This document shows positions 8,694 through 18,377 of a stretch of 64,000 nucleotides of DNA, one piece after another. The position numbers and the translations under genes are program-made. The notes under the pieces were generated by a model. It saw only the letters and a program-made list of their open reading frames with translations. It was not told where the DNA came from and searched no databases. The stretch spans positions 62,001 to 126,000 of the forward strand of contig NZ_JBINJF010000003.1 of NCBI RefSeq assembly GCF_043951865.1, in the 5' to 3' direction. Origin of the DNA: JAMQKA01 sp043951865. Its GTDB lineage: Bacteria > Bacteroidota > Rhodothermia > Balneolales > Balneolaceae. Positions within the stretch are counted from its first letter, which is position 1. Each line of letters opens with the position of its first letter.

Positions 8694-10301
8694 TTGAGTG
8701 CAAGAGAACATCAGGCAGGTTCTGACCATTACACCTGGCAGCCGGTACCACTCGATTTTTTATTATCGAGCTACTCAGCCTTTAATTTTCGTGTGCTTGC
8801 CATTTTAAGTACATGGACTTTGTGCATCGCTTTTACGCTCGCAGCCACCATCTACCTGCTGCCGGAGAACCGTATGGTGATCGGCACAGAAAGTACGGAG
8901 GTGATAAAATTTTTCCTCTTCAATCCCGCCCTCATACTCGGGCTTCTACTCTTTTTCTGGTTTGGCTTTGAATGGGGATTCATCCCGGTGTTTCTCAGCT
9001 CATTTATCATTGCATTCCACTCGAGCATGGCGTGGGGGTGGGCCCTGCTGTTCGGCATCTCTTTTGTGCTGGGCATGTCGATCATGGCGATGGCATATCA
9101 AAGTTTCAAGATCTCCTACAACCTGCGGAGTTTGAAGAGCATCGCTTTTTTTATCTCCATCTCATTTATCGCATCGATCGGCAGCTCGCTGGGAGCGTTC
9201 ATCTGGAGCCTTTCGCATCATTTAAGCGCCCTGGACACGCTCATCGTCTGGAAAGGATGGTGGAGCGGCAGCTTCCTGCAATCTGCTCTTTTTATCGGTC
9301 CCCTGCTCTTCTTTTTTACTCCTGTTGCAGAGCACCTCAAGCATCGGTGGCTCAAGATCCCGGAGCAACAGCCGATCTCGCTACGATGGGTGTATGGTGC
9401 GGTCATCTCGGTCACAATTGTGCTGGTCATTTTCATTTTGTCCGGTAAAATTCTCGGGGAACTGCGGGTCCAGGAGGTCATGACCGGGGCACAGCGTATC
9501 ACCCTGACTTCGGTCATGGGAGCGCTGGAGTCTTTTGAAATAATCTCCTGGATATCGATGGGACTCATCATCGTCACCGGCTACGGGGCAATTTATCTTA
9601 TCAGCGGGTGGAACCGAAAACTGAACAGGGAAGTCAATAAACGAACAGCCGAACTGAGTGAAAGCCAGGAAAAGCTCAGGAAATCGCTCAATGAAAAGGA
9701 ATTCCTCCTCAAGGAGATCCATCACCGCGTCAAAAATAACCTGGCGCTGGTAAGCGCGCTTCTTGAACTGCAGGAAATGACCAGCGGTGCCGGGCAAAAT
9801 CCCGAACTGCTGCAAACCTCACGCTCGCGCATCAAGTCGATGGCCCTGGCCCACGAAGCGCTCTACCAGAATGAGAACTTTTCAGATATCAACATCAGGA
9901 ATTTTATCGAACGCATCGCAGATCTGACCCATAAATCATTTGCCCCCAAAGATGGCTCCATCCGGCTGCATCTTCATCTTGAGGATGCCCGGCTTAATAT
10001 GAAGCGCTCAATATCGCTTGGCCTGTTGCTGAATGAAATTATGATCAACGCCTACAAGCACGCTTTCAAAGGGCAGCAGCAGGGAACTATTCTGCTCCAA
10101 AGCAAAACCGTAGGTGGAAAAGTACTTCTCGAGATCAGCGACGACGGGGTGGGACTCCCTGAAGATACCGGGATGGACAGCCAAAAATCCCTGGGAATGA
10201 GCCTGATAAAAAAAATGGCCAAACAGCTCTCCGGCAAGCTGGATATAAGCAGCAGCCAAGAAGGCACCACCTTTCGGCTCAGCTTTGACGAGGAGGACTA
10301 G
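8694..10301 (+). CDS. Membrane histidine kinase, MASE1-like sensor with HisKA_2
   Basis: 535 residues. The N-terminal ~305 residues hold seven or eight hydrophobic segments resembling a MASE1-type integral membrane sensor. A short coiled coil leads to a HisKA_2 dimerisation motif (EIHHRVKNNLALVSALLELQ, His343/344) and a HATPase domain with N box LLNEIMINAYKHAF, G1 DDGVGLPE and G2 SLGMSLIKKM. Such kinases usually signal to response regulators with ANTAR or other RNA-binding outputs. The start is TTG at 8694; the first internal ATG would remove the first membrane helix. It lies about 300 bp after the PP2C gene on the same strand. No response regulator is next to it. Confidence 0.85.
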   Translation: MSAREHQAGSDHYTWQPVPLDFLLSSYSAFNFRVLAILSTWTLCIAFTLAATIYLLPENRMVIGTESTEVIKFFLFNPALILGLLLFFWFGFEWGFIPVFLSSFIIAFHSSMAWGWALLFGISFVLGMSIMAMAYQSFKISYNLRSLKSIAFFISISFIASIGSSLGAFIWSLSHHLSALDTLIVWKGWWSGSFLQSALFIGPLLFFFTPVAEHLKHRWLKIPEQQPISLRWVYGAVISVTIVLVIFILSGKILGELRVQEVMTGAQRITLTSVMGALESFEIISWISMGLIIVTGYGAIYLISGWNRKLNREVNKRTAELSESQEKLRKSLNEKEFLLKEIHHRVKNNLALVSALLELQEMTSGAGQNPELLQTSRSRIKSMALAHEALYQNENFSDINIRNFIERIADLTHKSFAPKDGSIRLHLHLEDARLNMKRSISLGLLLNEIMINAYKHAFKGQQQGTILLQSKTVGGKVLLEISDDGVGLPEDTGMDSQKSLGMSLIKKMAKQLSGKLDISSSQEGTTFRLSFDEED

Positions 10302-10619
10302 CCTGGATTACCTCACCAAAAAATTTGTTCTTCAGCTAGGCAAAGGGAAAATGTCGCGCAGACGTACCATTGTACGTTGAGCAGGTGATTTACCCTTTAA
10401 CGCAGCTGAAGGGTAAATCTCGCAGCGCTCTACCCCCTGTCAAATAAAAAGGTCGGCAACATATGAGGTAAGATACTGCCTGCCATCAGGGTACATGATT
10501 TGTGCATACATTATCGTGAGAAATACAGGCCAGCCACTTTTTCCGGTACACGCTTTGTTTGTAAATATTCCAGGGTAGATCTGCTTAACCAGCACGAATA
10601 CTTTTCTCTGCCTGATCCG
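10302..10619. repeat. Structured intergenic region with half TIR element (copy 3)
   Basis: CCTGGATTACCTCACC begins immediately after the kinase stop codon and matches the left end of the element at 36321 (CCTGGATTATTCACC). Inside are nested inverted repeats: CTTCAGCT/AGCTGAAG as outer arms, GATTTACCCTT (10387-10397) with AAGGGTAAATC (10409-10419), and a central ACGTAC-CATT-GTACGT. The 36-kb copy has the same plan with a central AACGTAT/ATACGTT. No matching right end is seen, so this copy appears truncated. No gene lies in the rest of the gap. Confidence 0.5.
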
Positions 10620-11744
10620 TTATTCCAGCTCCCTCCGATAGGTACGGCGCCTTTTGTGGAGCTCGTTCTCGTAGCTGTTCCACAGCGCCTGGATCGCCTT
10701 GTTGTCCTCCAGCTCGGGATTGGTCTCCACTTCGGTAATACCGCGCCGGTTAAACATCTCGTTCATCTCTTTAAAAATGATCGAAGTCAGCCCCTTGTTT
10801 TGGTATTCCGGCTTGATCCCGATAAGGTAAAAAGCGGCTTTCTGGTGAAAAAAGCGAGCCCGCAACAGGTGAAACCAGCCAAAAGGAAACAGCCTGCCTC
10901 CAGCACGCTGCAGTGCCTTTGCAAATGAAGGCATGGTGATGGCAAACGCAACAATCTCTCCGTCGCTGTCGGCCACGCAGTTGATAAAGTCGGGATGTAG
11001 ATAGCGAAAATATTTCTGTTTGTAGTACGCAACCTGCTCCGGCTGTACAGGCACGAATGTACTCAGGTTGCGGTAGGTATCATTGACGAGCTCAAATATT
11101 TTGTCGACATGCTTCAGAATCTCTTTTTTACTTGAGAAGCGCACTACCTTCAAATTATATTTTTCCAAAATCAGGCTTGAGAACCGCTTCACTTTGTCGT
11201 TGGGACCCTCACCCGGAATTTTTATCTTGAACTCCACCCACTCCTTTTCCCTTTCAAACCCCAGCTGTTCAAAATGCTGCTTGTAGTATGGCAGCCCGTA
11301 CCAGGTGATCATGGTATTCGGGTGCTCAAAACCCTCGACCAGCATGCCGGCTTTATCCATATTCGAAAACCCCACCGGTCCCTCCATAAATTGGAGCTGG
11401 TGGCGGCGGCCCACTTTCTCCACCTCCTGCACCAAGGCCCGCGTCACCTCAATGTCATTAATCGCGTCAAACCAGCCGAATCGAACCTTGGGTTTGTGCT
11501 GTTCATTCACTTCCAGCCAGTTTATAATGGCTACTATCCTGCCGGCGGGTCTGCCATCTTTAAAGGCCAAAAAAAAGTGCGCATCTGCATTTTTGAATAC
11601 CGGGTTTTTACTCTGGTCAAACGTCTCCAGCTCTTCCTTGATGATTGGCGGGACCCAGTACGGATTATCTTCAAAAAGCGAAAAGGGAAATTCAACAAAT
11701 GCTTTCAGCCCGGAGGTGGTCTTCATCTCTTTGATTTCGATCAT
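10620..11744 (-). CDS. YghO-like GNAT-fold protein
   Basis: About 374 residues from the ATG at 11744 (an upstream ATG at 11765 would add 7). The N-terminus (LFEDNPYWVPPIIKEE, then a proline-poor region with HFFLAFKDGRPAGRIVAIIN) and the C-terminal GNAT-like segment (YLIGIKPEYQNKGLTSIIFKEM) resemble the E. coli YghO group of acetyltransferase-like proteins. The acetyl-CoA loop is present as Q-N-K-G-L. Substrate is unknown. It is a single minus-strand gene flanked by non-coding DNA. Confidence 0.65.
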   Translation of the reverse strand: MIEIKEMKTTSGLKAFVEFPFSLFEDNPYWVPPIIKEELETFDQSKNPVFKNADAHFFLAFKDGRPAGRIVAIINWLEVNEQHKPKVRFGWFDAINDIEVTRALVQEVEKVGRRHQLQFMEGPVGFSNMDKAGMLVEGFEHPNTMITWYGLPYYKQHFEQLGFEREKEWVEFKIKIPGEGPNDKVKRFSSLILEKYNLKVVRFSSKKEILKHVDKIFELVNDTYRNLSTFVPVQPEQVAYYKQKYFRYLHPDFINCVADSDGEIVAFAITMPSFAKALQRAGGRLFPFGWFHLLRARFFHQKAAFYLIGIKPEYQNKGLTSIIFKEMNEMFNRRGITEVETNPELEDNKAIQALWNSYENELHKRRRTYRRELE

Positions 11745-11970
11745 GAGTACAGATTCTCCATCCAAAAATTGACTGCTAGCTCTCGTAACCCCGTCATAAA
11801 CATTCTACAGACCGTTTGTCATTTAATTTTTACGTGTGGTTTGTCATTATGCACCCCGGTTGCAGGTGACCTTGCTGTGCTGTTGCTGCTTGCCTAATGA
11901 TAACCATTTCTCTCCGCCGTCTGTGAGTTTTGGATAAACGTGCAGCGGCAATGCCAGGTCCGACAGGTTA

Positions 11971-14427
11971 TCAGTTCCGGGTTATCTGGAAGATGGTATT
12001 GCTCACGATGGCCGCCATGGAAACGATCGCAGAGAAAATACTGATCCGCTCCTGTGCAGTTAACTGGCGCTGCTCCTCCTTGGGTGGAACGTAGATCGTG
12101 GCGCCCGGCCGCACTTTGGGATAATCCCGAAAGAACAAGATGTTGCGGGCGCGATCCACTTCCCCGTTGGCGTAGACGATGTAGGCATCTTTGGGTTTCC
12201 CCAGCTCAGAAGCCCCGCCGGCAGCCCGCAGATACTGTTTAAACGACAAATTCTTTTCGTACCGAACACTGATCGGGTACAATACCTCTCCGGCTACCTG
12301 CACGGTTTGCAGCTCCTTGGGAATTTCCAGCACATCTCCCGCCTGCAAAATAAGATCGCCCTGTACACCCGGATTTTTCATAATCTCTCCCAGCTGGATT
12401 CCCACCCGCGTAGTATTTTGCTGCAGACTGCTGGCATCCTGCAGGCTGTCGGGGATATTCAAAAATGTGGTATCCACCTTCTGCTCCACCTGCCGGGTCA
12501 AGTTGGCTCCCTGCGGATAGGCGTACTGGGTGAGTCCGCCGGCCCGCTGAATGAGGTCTGATATACGCATATATTTTTGATCGAGCGTATACTTGCCGGG
12601 GAACAGCACCTCCCCTTCAATCGTTACCTCTTCCTGCTCAAAATAGGACGGCGAATTCCTGACAAACACTTTGTCAAACGGTTGAAGCGTAAAGTCTGCT
12701 GTCTCCGCATCCAGTTTCAGATCCTCGTCGACACGAAATTGGTGGATTTCGGCAATCTCCCGGGGTACAAACGTGGAGTCTCCCCCGTCTATCCGCCTGG
12801 ATACCTCAATCCGGTAGGGAGCGGCAGACTCCTTGAAACCGTCGGCCTGAAGAATGACATCCTCGAGCGTCATATTCTCAACATATGGAAATGAACCCGG
12901 CTCCTGCACCGCTCCCACCACATTGATGGTATAGTCTTCACGCAGGTCAAAAATGGAGGATATCTGCACGATATCATTTCGCTGCAACCGAATATCGTTC
13001 TGCTCCGGATTGTTAAGGACCTCGCGAACACTGAACGGGATCGCCTCGATCGTCAGGTCGGCCTGCTCACGGTATATCAGTCCCCGGTTCATAAACGCAT
13101 CTTCCCTGATCCCCTCGGCCCGCCGGATCAGGGAATAAACGGTACTGGTGTCCTGCAATTCGTAGTCGCCCGGCCGAAACACAGCACCCTGGATCTCTAC
13201 CCGGTTCTCGAACCGCTCCAGAACTTTGCCAACCGTAACCTCTGCCCCGTCTCCGGGTCTGAAGTTGCGCTGCCCCGGGTATTCAATATCATCGATCCTT
13301 TTCTGGGATTCGGTGTTGCTTATAACCTTGATACGCTTCGTATACGCATTTTCGGAAAATCCCCCGGCAAACGTAATCAAGTCCTGAACGGTCTCCTCCT
13401 CTTTCAGCTCAAAAAAACCGGTTCGTTTCGTTTTGCCCTTCAGCTCTACTCGTGAGAGATAGGGATCGATTTTAATTATATCCTGGTCCCTCAGCCGTAT
13501 GTTATCGCTCTGATCTCCATAAACCAGGAAATCATAGATATCAAGCGTTGCAGCCACGCTGTCGCCCCGAATGACTTCGATCTCCCGGAACGTACCGGTT
13601 GAATCGGGTCCCCCTGCCGAATAGAGGGCGTTAAATACCGTGGCCAGCGATGGCAGTGTATACGTGCCCGGAAATCGCGCTTCCCCCAGCACCGTGACAT
13701 TAATACTGCGAATATTACCCAGCGAAATACGGGCCTGCGTATCAGTAGGTTCTCCTTCAGAGGCTTCCAGGCCGGAATATATTTTGGTAAGTGCGCTCCT
13801 GATCCGCTCGCGGGCGTCCTGGATACTCAAACCATTGAGATAAATGGGCCCCAGGTTGGCTACGGTAATGGTACCCTCGGGAGAAACCGTCAGCTGATAC
13901 GTCTGTTCGGCCGCTCCCCAGATGTCGATCACAATTTCATCTCCCGGTCCCAGCTGGTAATCTTCGGGAGTGGGAATATTCAGTGAGGGTGTGAATGTAA
14001 TTTTATCACTCCTGAAGAGATTGGCTCCGAATATGCGGGTTTCTATGGTATCCCGCCGCGTGCGCTGTTGTTCTTCTACCTGGGAGGTGTCTGTGGTCAC
14101 CGTACGGAGTTGCGGGCTGCTCACCTGCCGGGCATCTTCCTGGGAACGCTGCATCCGGATATCGCGCAAGCGACTCACCAGCCTGCTCACCTCGGCGGGT
14201 TGCATGCCCCGGGCCAGGGCCATCTGTTCCAGCTGCGAAATCGAGTAGCCCTGGTTCTGGGCACGTTCCCACAGCTGCTGGATCTGCTGGTCGGAAAGAT
14301 CAGAAGATCGTAAATTCTGAAAATCAACGGACCCGATATCCTGGGCAACGACTCCGCAAACAGCAATAAAAAGAAATGATACTAAAAACAGGCCTACACT
14401 GAATAGCTTGTAATTGGCAACCATCAA
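11971..14427 (-). CDS. Wza-like polysaccharide export protein, multi-SLBB
   Basis: 818 residues with a signal peptide (1-29). A Poly_export domain begins near residue 135 (YQLGPGDEIVIDIWG), followed by about six SLBB/beta-grasp units (for example INVTVLGEARFPGTYTL, RVELKGKTKRTGFF, TINVVGAVQEPGSFPY, EVTIEGEVLFPGKYTL, TVQVAGEVLYPISVRY). A short hydrophobic segment (about 798-813, ISIFSAIVSMAAIVS) is at the C-terminus. It should form the outer-membrane or periplasmic channel for capsule or exopolysaccharide, working with the Wzc-like protein upstream on the same strand. It is about twice the length of E. coli Wza because of extra SLBB units. Confidence 0.9.
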   Translation of the reverse strand: MMVANYKLFSVGLFLVSFLFIAVCGVVAQDIGSVDFQNLRSSDLSDQQIQQLWERAQNQGYSISQLEQMALARGMQPAEVSRLVSRLRDIRMQRSQEDARQVSSPQLRTVTTDTSQVEEQQRTRRDTIETRIFGANLFRSDKITFTPSLNIPTPEDYQLGPGDEIVIDIWGAAEQTYQLTVSPEGTITVANLGPIYLNGLSIQDARERIRSALTKIYSGLEASEGEPTDTQARISLGNIRSINVTVLGEARFPGTYTLPSLATVFNALYSAGGPDSTGTFREIEVIRGDSVAATLDIYDFLVYGDQSDNIRLRDQDIIKIDPYLSRVELKGKTKRTGFFELKEEETVQDLITFAGGFSENAYTKRIKVISNTESQKRIDDIEYPGQRNFRPGDGAEVTVGKVLERFENRVEIQGAVFRPGDYELQDTSTVYSLIRRAEGIREDAFMNRGLIYREQADLTIEAIPFSVREVLNNPEQNDIRLQRNDIVQISSIFDLREDYTINVVGAVQEPGSFPYVENMTLEDVILQADGFKESAAPYRIEVSRRIDGGDSTFVPREIAEIHQFRVDEDLKLDAETADFTLQPFDKVFVRNSPSYFEQEEVTIEGEVLFPGKYTLDQKYMRISDLIQRAGGLTQYAYPQGANLTRQVEQKVDTTFLNIPDSLQDASSLQQNTTRVGIQLGEIMKNPGVQGDLILQAGDVLEIPKELQTVQVAGEVLYPISVRYEKNLSFKQYLRAAGGASELGKPKDAYIVYANGEVDRARNILFFRDYPKVRPGATIYVPPKEEQRQLTAQERISIFSAIVSMAAIVSNTIFQITRN

Positions 14428-14904
14428 TTATGTATTAGTATTAAGAAATTGAAAGAATTTGTTCAGCAAATACTGTTTACCCCGGTTTCTGACCCAGAAA
14501 TTTGACCCCTGGCCGGGCAAAGTTACAATCATAACAACGCGTGCCGGCATACGCTGAATGCTTTTTTACCTTCAACGCCGCCCGCCGGCAACATTCGCCG
14601 CCGTTGCCCCTTCAAATTTGAGAGGCCGACTACTTCATCCAAATCGAGTAAAAAAATGCGCCACAGGCATTTTTCCTACTCCGAAAACATCCAGGGTTAA
14701 CGGGTTCAAAGGTAATAATAATTACTTACAAGTAATACCCGTGATCGGACAATTCATCCCTGAAACTTAATAATCAAGCAGCGATTTTTCCCGCTTTTTC
14801 AGGAAACGGTCGCACAGGTAAGATCCAGGTAACCCGGCTCCTCACGTGATCAAAACCCGTTTTTTTTGATCTGTGTCCACAACATTGGGTTCATTCACGA
14901 CGCA
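14428..14904. other. Intergenic gap between export and kinase genes, 477 bp
   Basis: It lies between the Wzc-like gene and the Wza-like gene, both on the minus strand, so these two are probably not a tight operon; a separate promoter for the export gene is expected close to 14430-14560. I see no gene, RNA or repeat in it. Confidence 0.4.
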
Positions 14905-17319
14905 TCACTCAAGATCGGATGGCCGTTCCCTGTGATACGATTTGTAATCTTCGTAGAGATCCCGATAGTAGTAGGAACCGTAGTAATACTGAGAACCGTA
15001 ATAGTAGTCGTTGCTCTTCTCATGATCGAACGATGAGAGCACCGAACCGATAATGTGGGCGTTAATCTGGTTGAGGTTGTCGATCGTATGTTTTACTTCC
15101 GCCTCATTGGTCTCTCCGAACTTCGTTACCAACAGCACCCCGTCCACCTCTTTTATCAGTGCCGAGGGATCGGTAATAATTCCATAGGGCGCGGAATCCA
15201 CCAGGACGTAATCGTACTGCTCCTCCAGCCTCTGCACCAGGTTGATGAGCTTTCGACTCTGGTTAATGGCCGACGGGTTGGGCGGTCGTTTGCCGGAGGT
15301 CAGAATCGAAAGGTTGGGTACAATCGACTCTTTTATCGCCTCCTCTGAGGTCAAATCATCAAACAGCATCTCTATGATACCGGGCGAACGACTCAGCCCA
15401 AACATGTTGTGCAGGTTCGGTCGCCGCAGGTCGGTATCAATCAGCAAAACGTTATATCCCGCCTCGGCCAGCACCACGCCCAGGTTTGAGGCAACCGTGG
15501 TTTTTCCCTCTCCCTTGGTGGAACTGGTGATCAGGATAGAACGCATTTTCCGGTCGGGATTTGAGTAGATAATATTGCTTTCCAGGCGCCGAAAAGACTC
15601 CGATATGGGGGAAACGGTATCGAGCAGCGTTACCAGGCCAGTATCGATTTTATTGTCGCCGACCTCCACCTTCCGGCTGCCATCATAATGCTCCTTGATG
15701 TGGCGATCCATTTTCGGAATAACAGCCAGCAGCGGCGGGCCGAAGCGCCGTAATTTTTCGAGGCTGTCGATAGTGGTATTAAACGCTTCCCTGACAAAGA
15801 TATACCCCACGCTCAGGATTCCCCCGAGGATAAACCCGACCAGGATATACAAATTACTATTGGGTTTAACCGGCAATTCGGAGACATAGCCGGTGTCTAT
15901 CGGCCGCCCGAGTCCAAACTGGGTTTGTTTCCACAAGGTCATCTCGGAGTACTGCTGCGAGACCGTCACAAAAAGCTCCTCGTTGATCTCGACCTCCCGT
16001 TTTAGCCGGGCCAGCCGTATCATATTGTCAGGCAGCCGATCAAAAAACTGTTCATGCTCCTGCAGCTGTTCGTTGATCACTTCCAATTGAGAGTTGAATT
16101 GCTCGCGCTGTACCTGCAACTCAATCAGCTTGCTGTTAATGTCGGTCACCGCCTGGGAGATATTGCCGCCGGAATTGCCCAGGAAACCCAGATACTCATC
16201 GCCCTCATCAATAAGGTTTTGGGTTAATTCCCGCACTTTTTTCCTATAAACTTCAATTTTTTCATTAATCTTTTTCAGCTCATCCGGCGGTGTTGCCGCA
16301 TCGTCTATTCCCGGATTATTGGCAACCAGTTGCATTTTCTCAATTTCCAGTTCTGCAAGCTGGTACTGCAACCGCGTCATGTTGGGCCCTATGGCATCGG
16401 CATACTGCTCGGCCAGCCCGGGCTTGATATTGTTGAGCCGCTCCCTGTACTGCTCGATTGCTGAATTTGCCGCCACCAGCTGCACGCGGGTTTCCTGCTT
16501 GCGCGATTCCAGGTTGGCGATTGTTGAGATTACCTGCTGGGTCTGTGCATCTACCTGCACAAGTTTATTTTCATTCATAAACTCCTGCAGTCGATTTTCA
16601 ACGGTTTGGAGAGTATCCTCGATCCGCTCACGTTCGTTTTCCAGGAAATCCACCGCCGAGTTAGCTGCTCTTCGATTTTGGCGGGTGGATACATCCATGT
16701 AAATTTGCATGGAAAAGTTAACAATATCGGCCGCTTCCAGCGGAGAAGGACTCTCGTACCCTATTGAAATAACATCGGCCTGTTGATCTGCTTTGGAAAA
16801 GGTCAGATTCCTGCTTAAACGCCCGGCTATTACATCCTTGTCGGCCAACGTCGAATCCTCCGGGTAACTGGTAAAAAGGATGGGATACTGGTTCCCGTTT
16901 TCCATGAGGCGACGGTTGATCAGGGTGTCGGCCAATTCAGTAGAGAGCCTGCGCGACTGCAACACCTGCATTTCGTTGGCGATGGTACTCCCCGCTCCTA
17001 TTCCGTAGGTGCTGGTCAATAGGTTGCCCAGATCGCTGCCCGCGTACGAATACCGGTTTTGCTGCTGCGTAATCAGCATAGAGGCCTCGCTGCGATAGAT
17101 CGGCGTCTGGTAGTTCGCCACCACACCGGCAAGTATGCTAAACAGGATAACGCAGCCGATGATCAGCCATTTGTTATTCCAAAGTATATAAAAAAGCCGT
17201 TTGAGATCTATCTCATCCTCATCGTTGCGCTCAGGGGGCTTGCCCCCCTGATACCCGCCCTGGCGGGAGCCGTTGGAAGAAAATTCATTACCATTATTAG
17301 GATAATGACTATTTGCCAT
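14905..17319 (-). CDS. Wzc-like polysaccharide co-polymerase / BY-kinase
   Basis: 804 residues. Wzz domain: first membrane helix near 45-70 (NKWLIIGCVILFSILAGVVA), a long periplasmic coiled coil (about 200-470) and second helix near 490-510. The cytoplasmic bacterial tyrosine kinase domain has Walker A SSTKGEGKTTVASNL (about 595-610), Walker A' VLLIDTDLRRPN and Walker B YDYVLVDSAP. The C-terminus is a tyrosine cluster (DYYYGSQYYYGSYYYRDLYE), the usual autophosphorylation tail. It controls chain length and export of an exopolysaccharide. The initial ~30 residues are Gly/Asn-rich. The partner outer-membrane exporter follows on the same strand. Confidence 0.93.
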   Translation of the reverse strand: MANSHYPNNGNEFSSNGSRQGGYQGGKPPERNDEDEIDLKRLFYILWNNKWLIIGCVILFSILAGVVANYQTPIYRSEASMLITQQQNRYSYAGSDLGNLLTSTYGIGAGSTIANEMQVLQSRRLSTELADTLINRRLMENGNQYPILFTSYPEDSTLADKDVIAGRLSRNLTFSKADQQADVISIGYESPSPLEAADIVNFSMQIYMDVSTRQNRRAANSAVDFLENERERIEDTLQTVENRLQEFMNENKLVQVDAQTQQVISTIANLESRKQETRVQLVAANSAIEQYRERLNNIKPGLAEQYADAIGPNMTRLQYQLAELEIEKMQLVANNPGIDDAATPPDELKKINEKIEVYRKKVRELTQNLIDEGDEYLGFLGNSGGNISQAVTDINSKLIELQVQREQFNSQLEVINEQLQEHEQFFDRLPDNMIRLARLKREVEINEELFVTVSQQYSEMTLWKQTQFGLGRPIDTGYVSELPVKPNSNLYILVGFILGGILSVGYIFVREAFNTTIDSLEKLRRFGPPLLAVIPKMDRHIKEHYDGSRKVEVGDNKIDTGLVTLLDTVSPISESFRRLESNIIYSNPDRKMRSILITSSTKGEGKTTVASNLGVVLAEAGYNVLLIDTDLRRPNLHNMFGLSRSPGIIEMLFDDLTSEEAIKESIVPNLSILTSGKRPPNPSAINQSRKLINLVQRLEEQYDYVLVDSAPYGIITDPSALIKEVDGVLLVTKFGETNEAEVKHTIDNLNQINAHIIGSVLSSFDHEKSNDYYYGSQYYYGSYYYRDLYEDYKSYHRERPSDLE

Positions 17320-17513
17320 GAAATTCTTTTTTATTGAATCGGGTGAAGCCTCGAAAATACATATAAAATTACTTTATAACATCCGCTTTTGCCAATTACC
17401 CTGACCCCGGGTCGCCGGATTCCCGAACAGACTCTGGAAACCGGCATTTGCAAGGGCTCCTCTGCTGAAAATTCAGTATACCTTCTTCCATTATACAGCA
17501 ATTCGCGACCGGT

Positions 17514-18161
17514 CTATCCCATATTTGCTACTGCCCGTACCGCTTCCGGTATCGGCTGCTCACCCGAAACCAGATCGAGCTGAAGCCCGGCTGTCTCCGG
17601 CATTTCCAGCACTTCGGCCAGTACTGCGGCCACATCCGCGCGCGGGATCTCTCCCCGCTCGAGCTGCCGGCCCAGCGACACCCTGCCGCTTCCCGGGTCA
17701 TCAGTCAGCCGCCCCGGCTTGATGATCGTGTAGTCGAGTCCGCTGTTCCGAAGGGCCTCGTCGGCTTCTTCCTTCGCTTTTAGATAGGTCCGAAAGACCT
17801 CATTTCCGCGGGGTCTGTCGGTTCCCATTGCGCTGATCATCACGTACCGGCCAATTCCGTTTTTCTTCGCAGCTTCGATTAATTTTATGGCCCCGTCGCG
17901 GTCCACGGTCCACTTGCGCTCAGCGCCACTGCCGGGACCCGCCCCCGCCGCAAACAGGACCGCATCTGCCTGCCCAACCGCATCGGAGATATCTGCCGTC
18001 TGCTCTATGTCACAGACCACCGGTTCGGCCCCGGCCACGCGAAGATCATCCGCCTGTTCCTCTTTCCGGATAATGCCGCGCACCTCATGCCCCCTCTCCC
18101 GTAAAGCAGGGTGAAGGAGCATCGCAATACTTCCATGTCCGCCAACGATCGTTATCTTCAT
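17514..18161 (-). CDS. NAD(P)-binding Rossmann protein (NmrA/SDR-a5 type)
   Basis: 215 residues. An N-terminal dinucleotide-binding motif (MKITIVGGHGSIAMLLHPAL) is followed by a GAEPVVCDIEQ segment and IIKPGRLTDDPGSGRV, typical of atypical short-chain dehydrogenases that often lack the catalytic Tyr-Lys pair. The substrate cannot be inferred. Neighbours are the glycosyltransferase (upstream on the same strand, 216 bp away) and the Wzc-like gene, but there is no tight coupling. Confidence 0.8.
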   Translation of the reverse strand: MKITIVGGHGSIAMLLHPALRERGHEVRGIIRKEEQADDLRVAGAEPVVCDIEQTADISDAVGQADAVLFAAGAGPGSGAERKWTVDRDGAIKLIEAAKKNGIGRYVMISAMGTDRPRGNEVFRTYLKAKEEADEALRNSGLDYTIIKPGRLTDDPGSGRVSLGRQLERGEIPRADVAAVLAEVLEMPETAGLQLDLVSGEQPIPEAVRAVANMG

Positions 18162-18377
18162 AAGTATAAATATTTGTCGATTGTCATTGCTATGTTAGCC
18201 TGTGGGATGATCCCCAACCGAATTGAGAACACCGTTGTTCCTGCACCGGGTTCATCCCCCCGCATCAATTGAAAATCCTCTAATATTTTTTAACAACTTC
18301 AATAGTCGATGGTTCCGCTTCCAACAACAGAATATTCCACCGAGCTTTAACCTGCATAAAAAAACGCAATTAAACTC

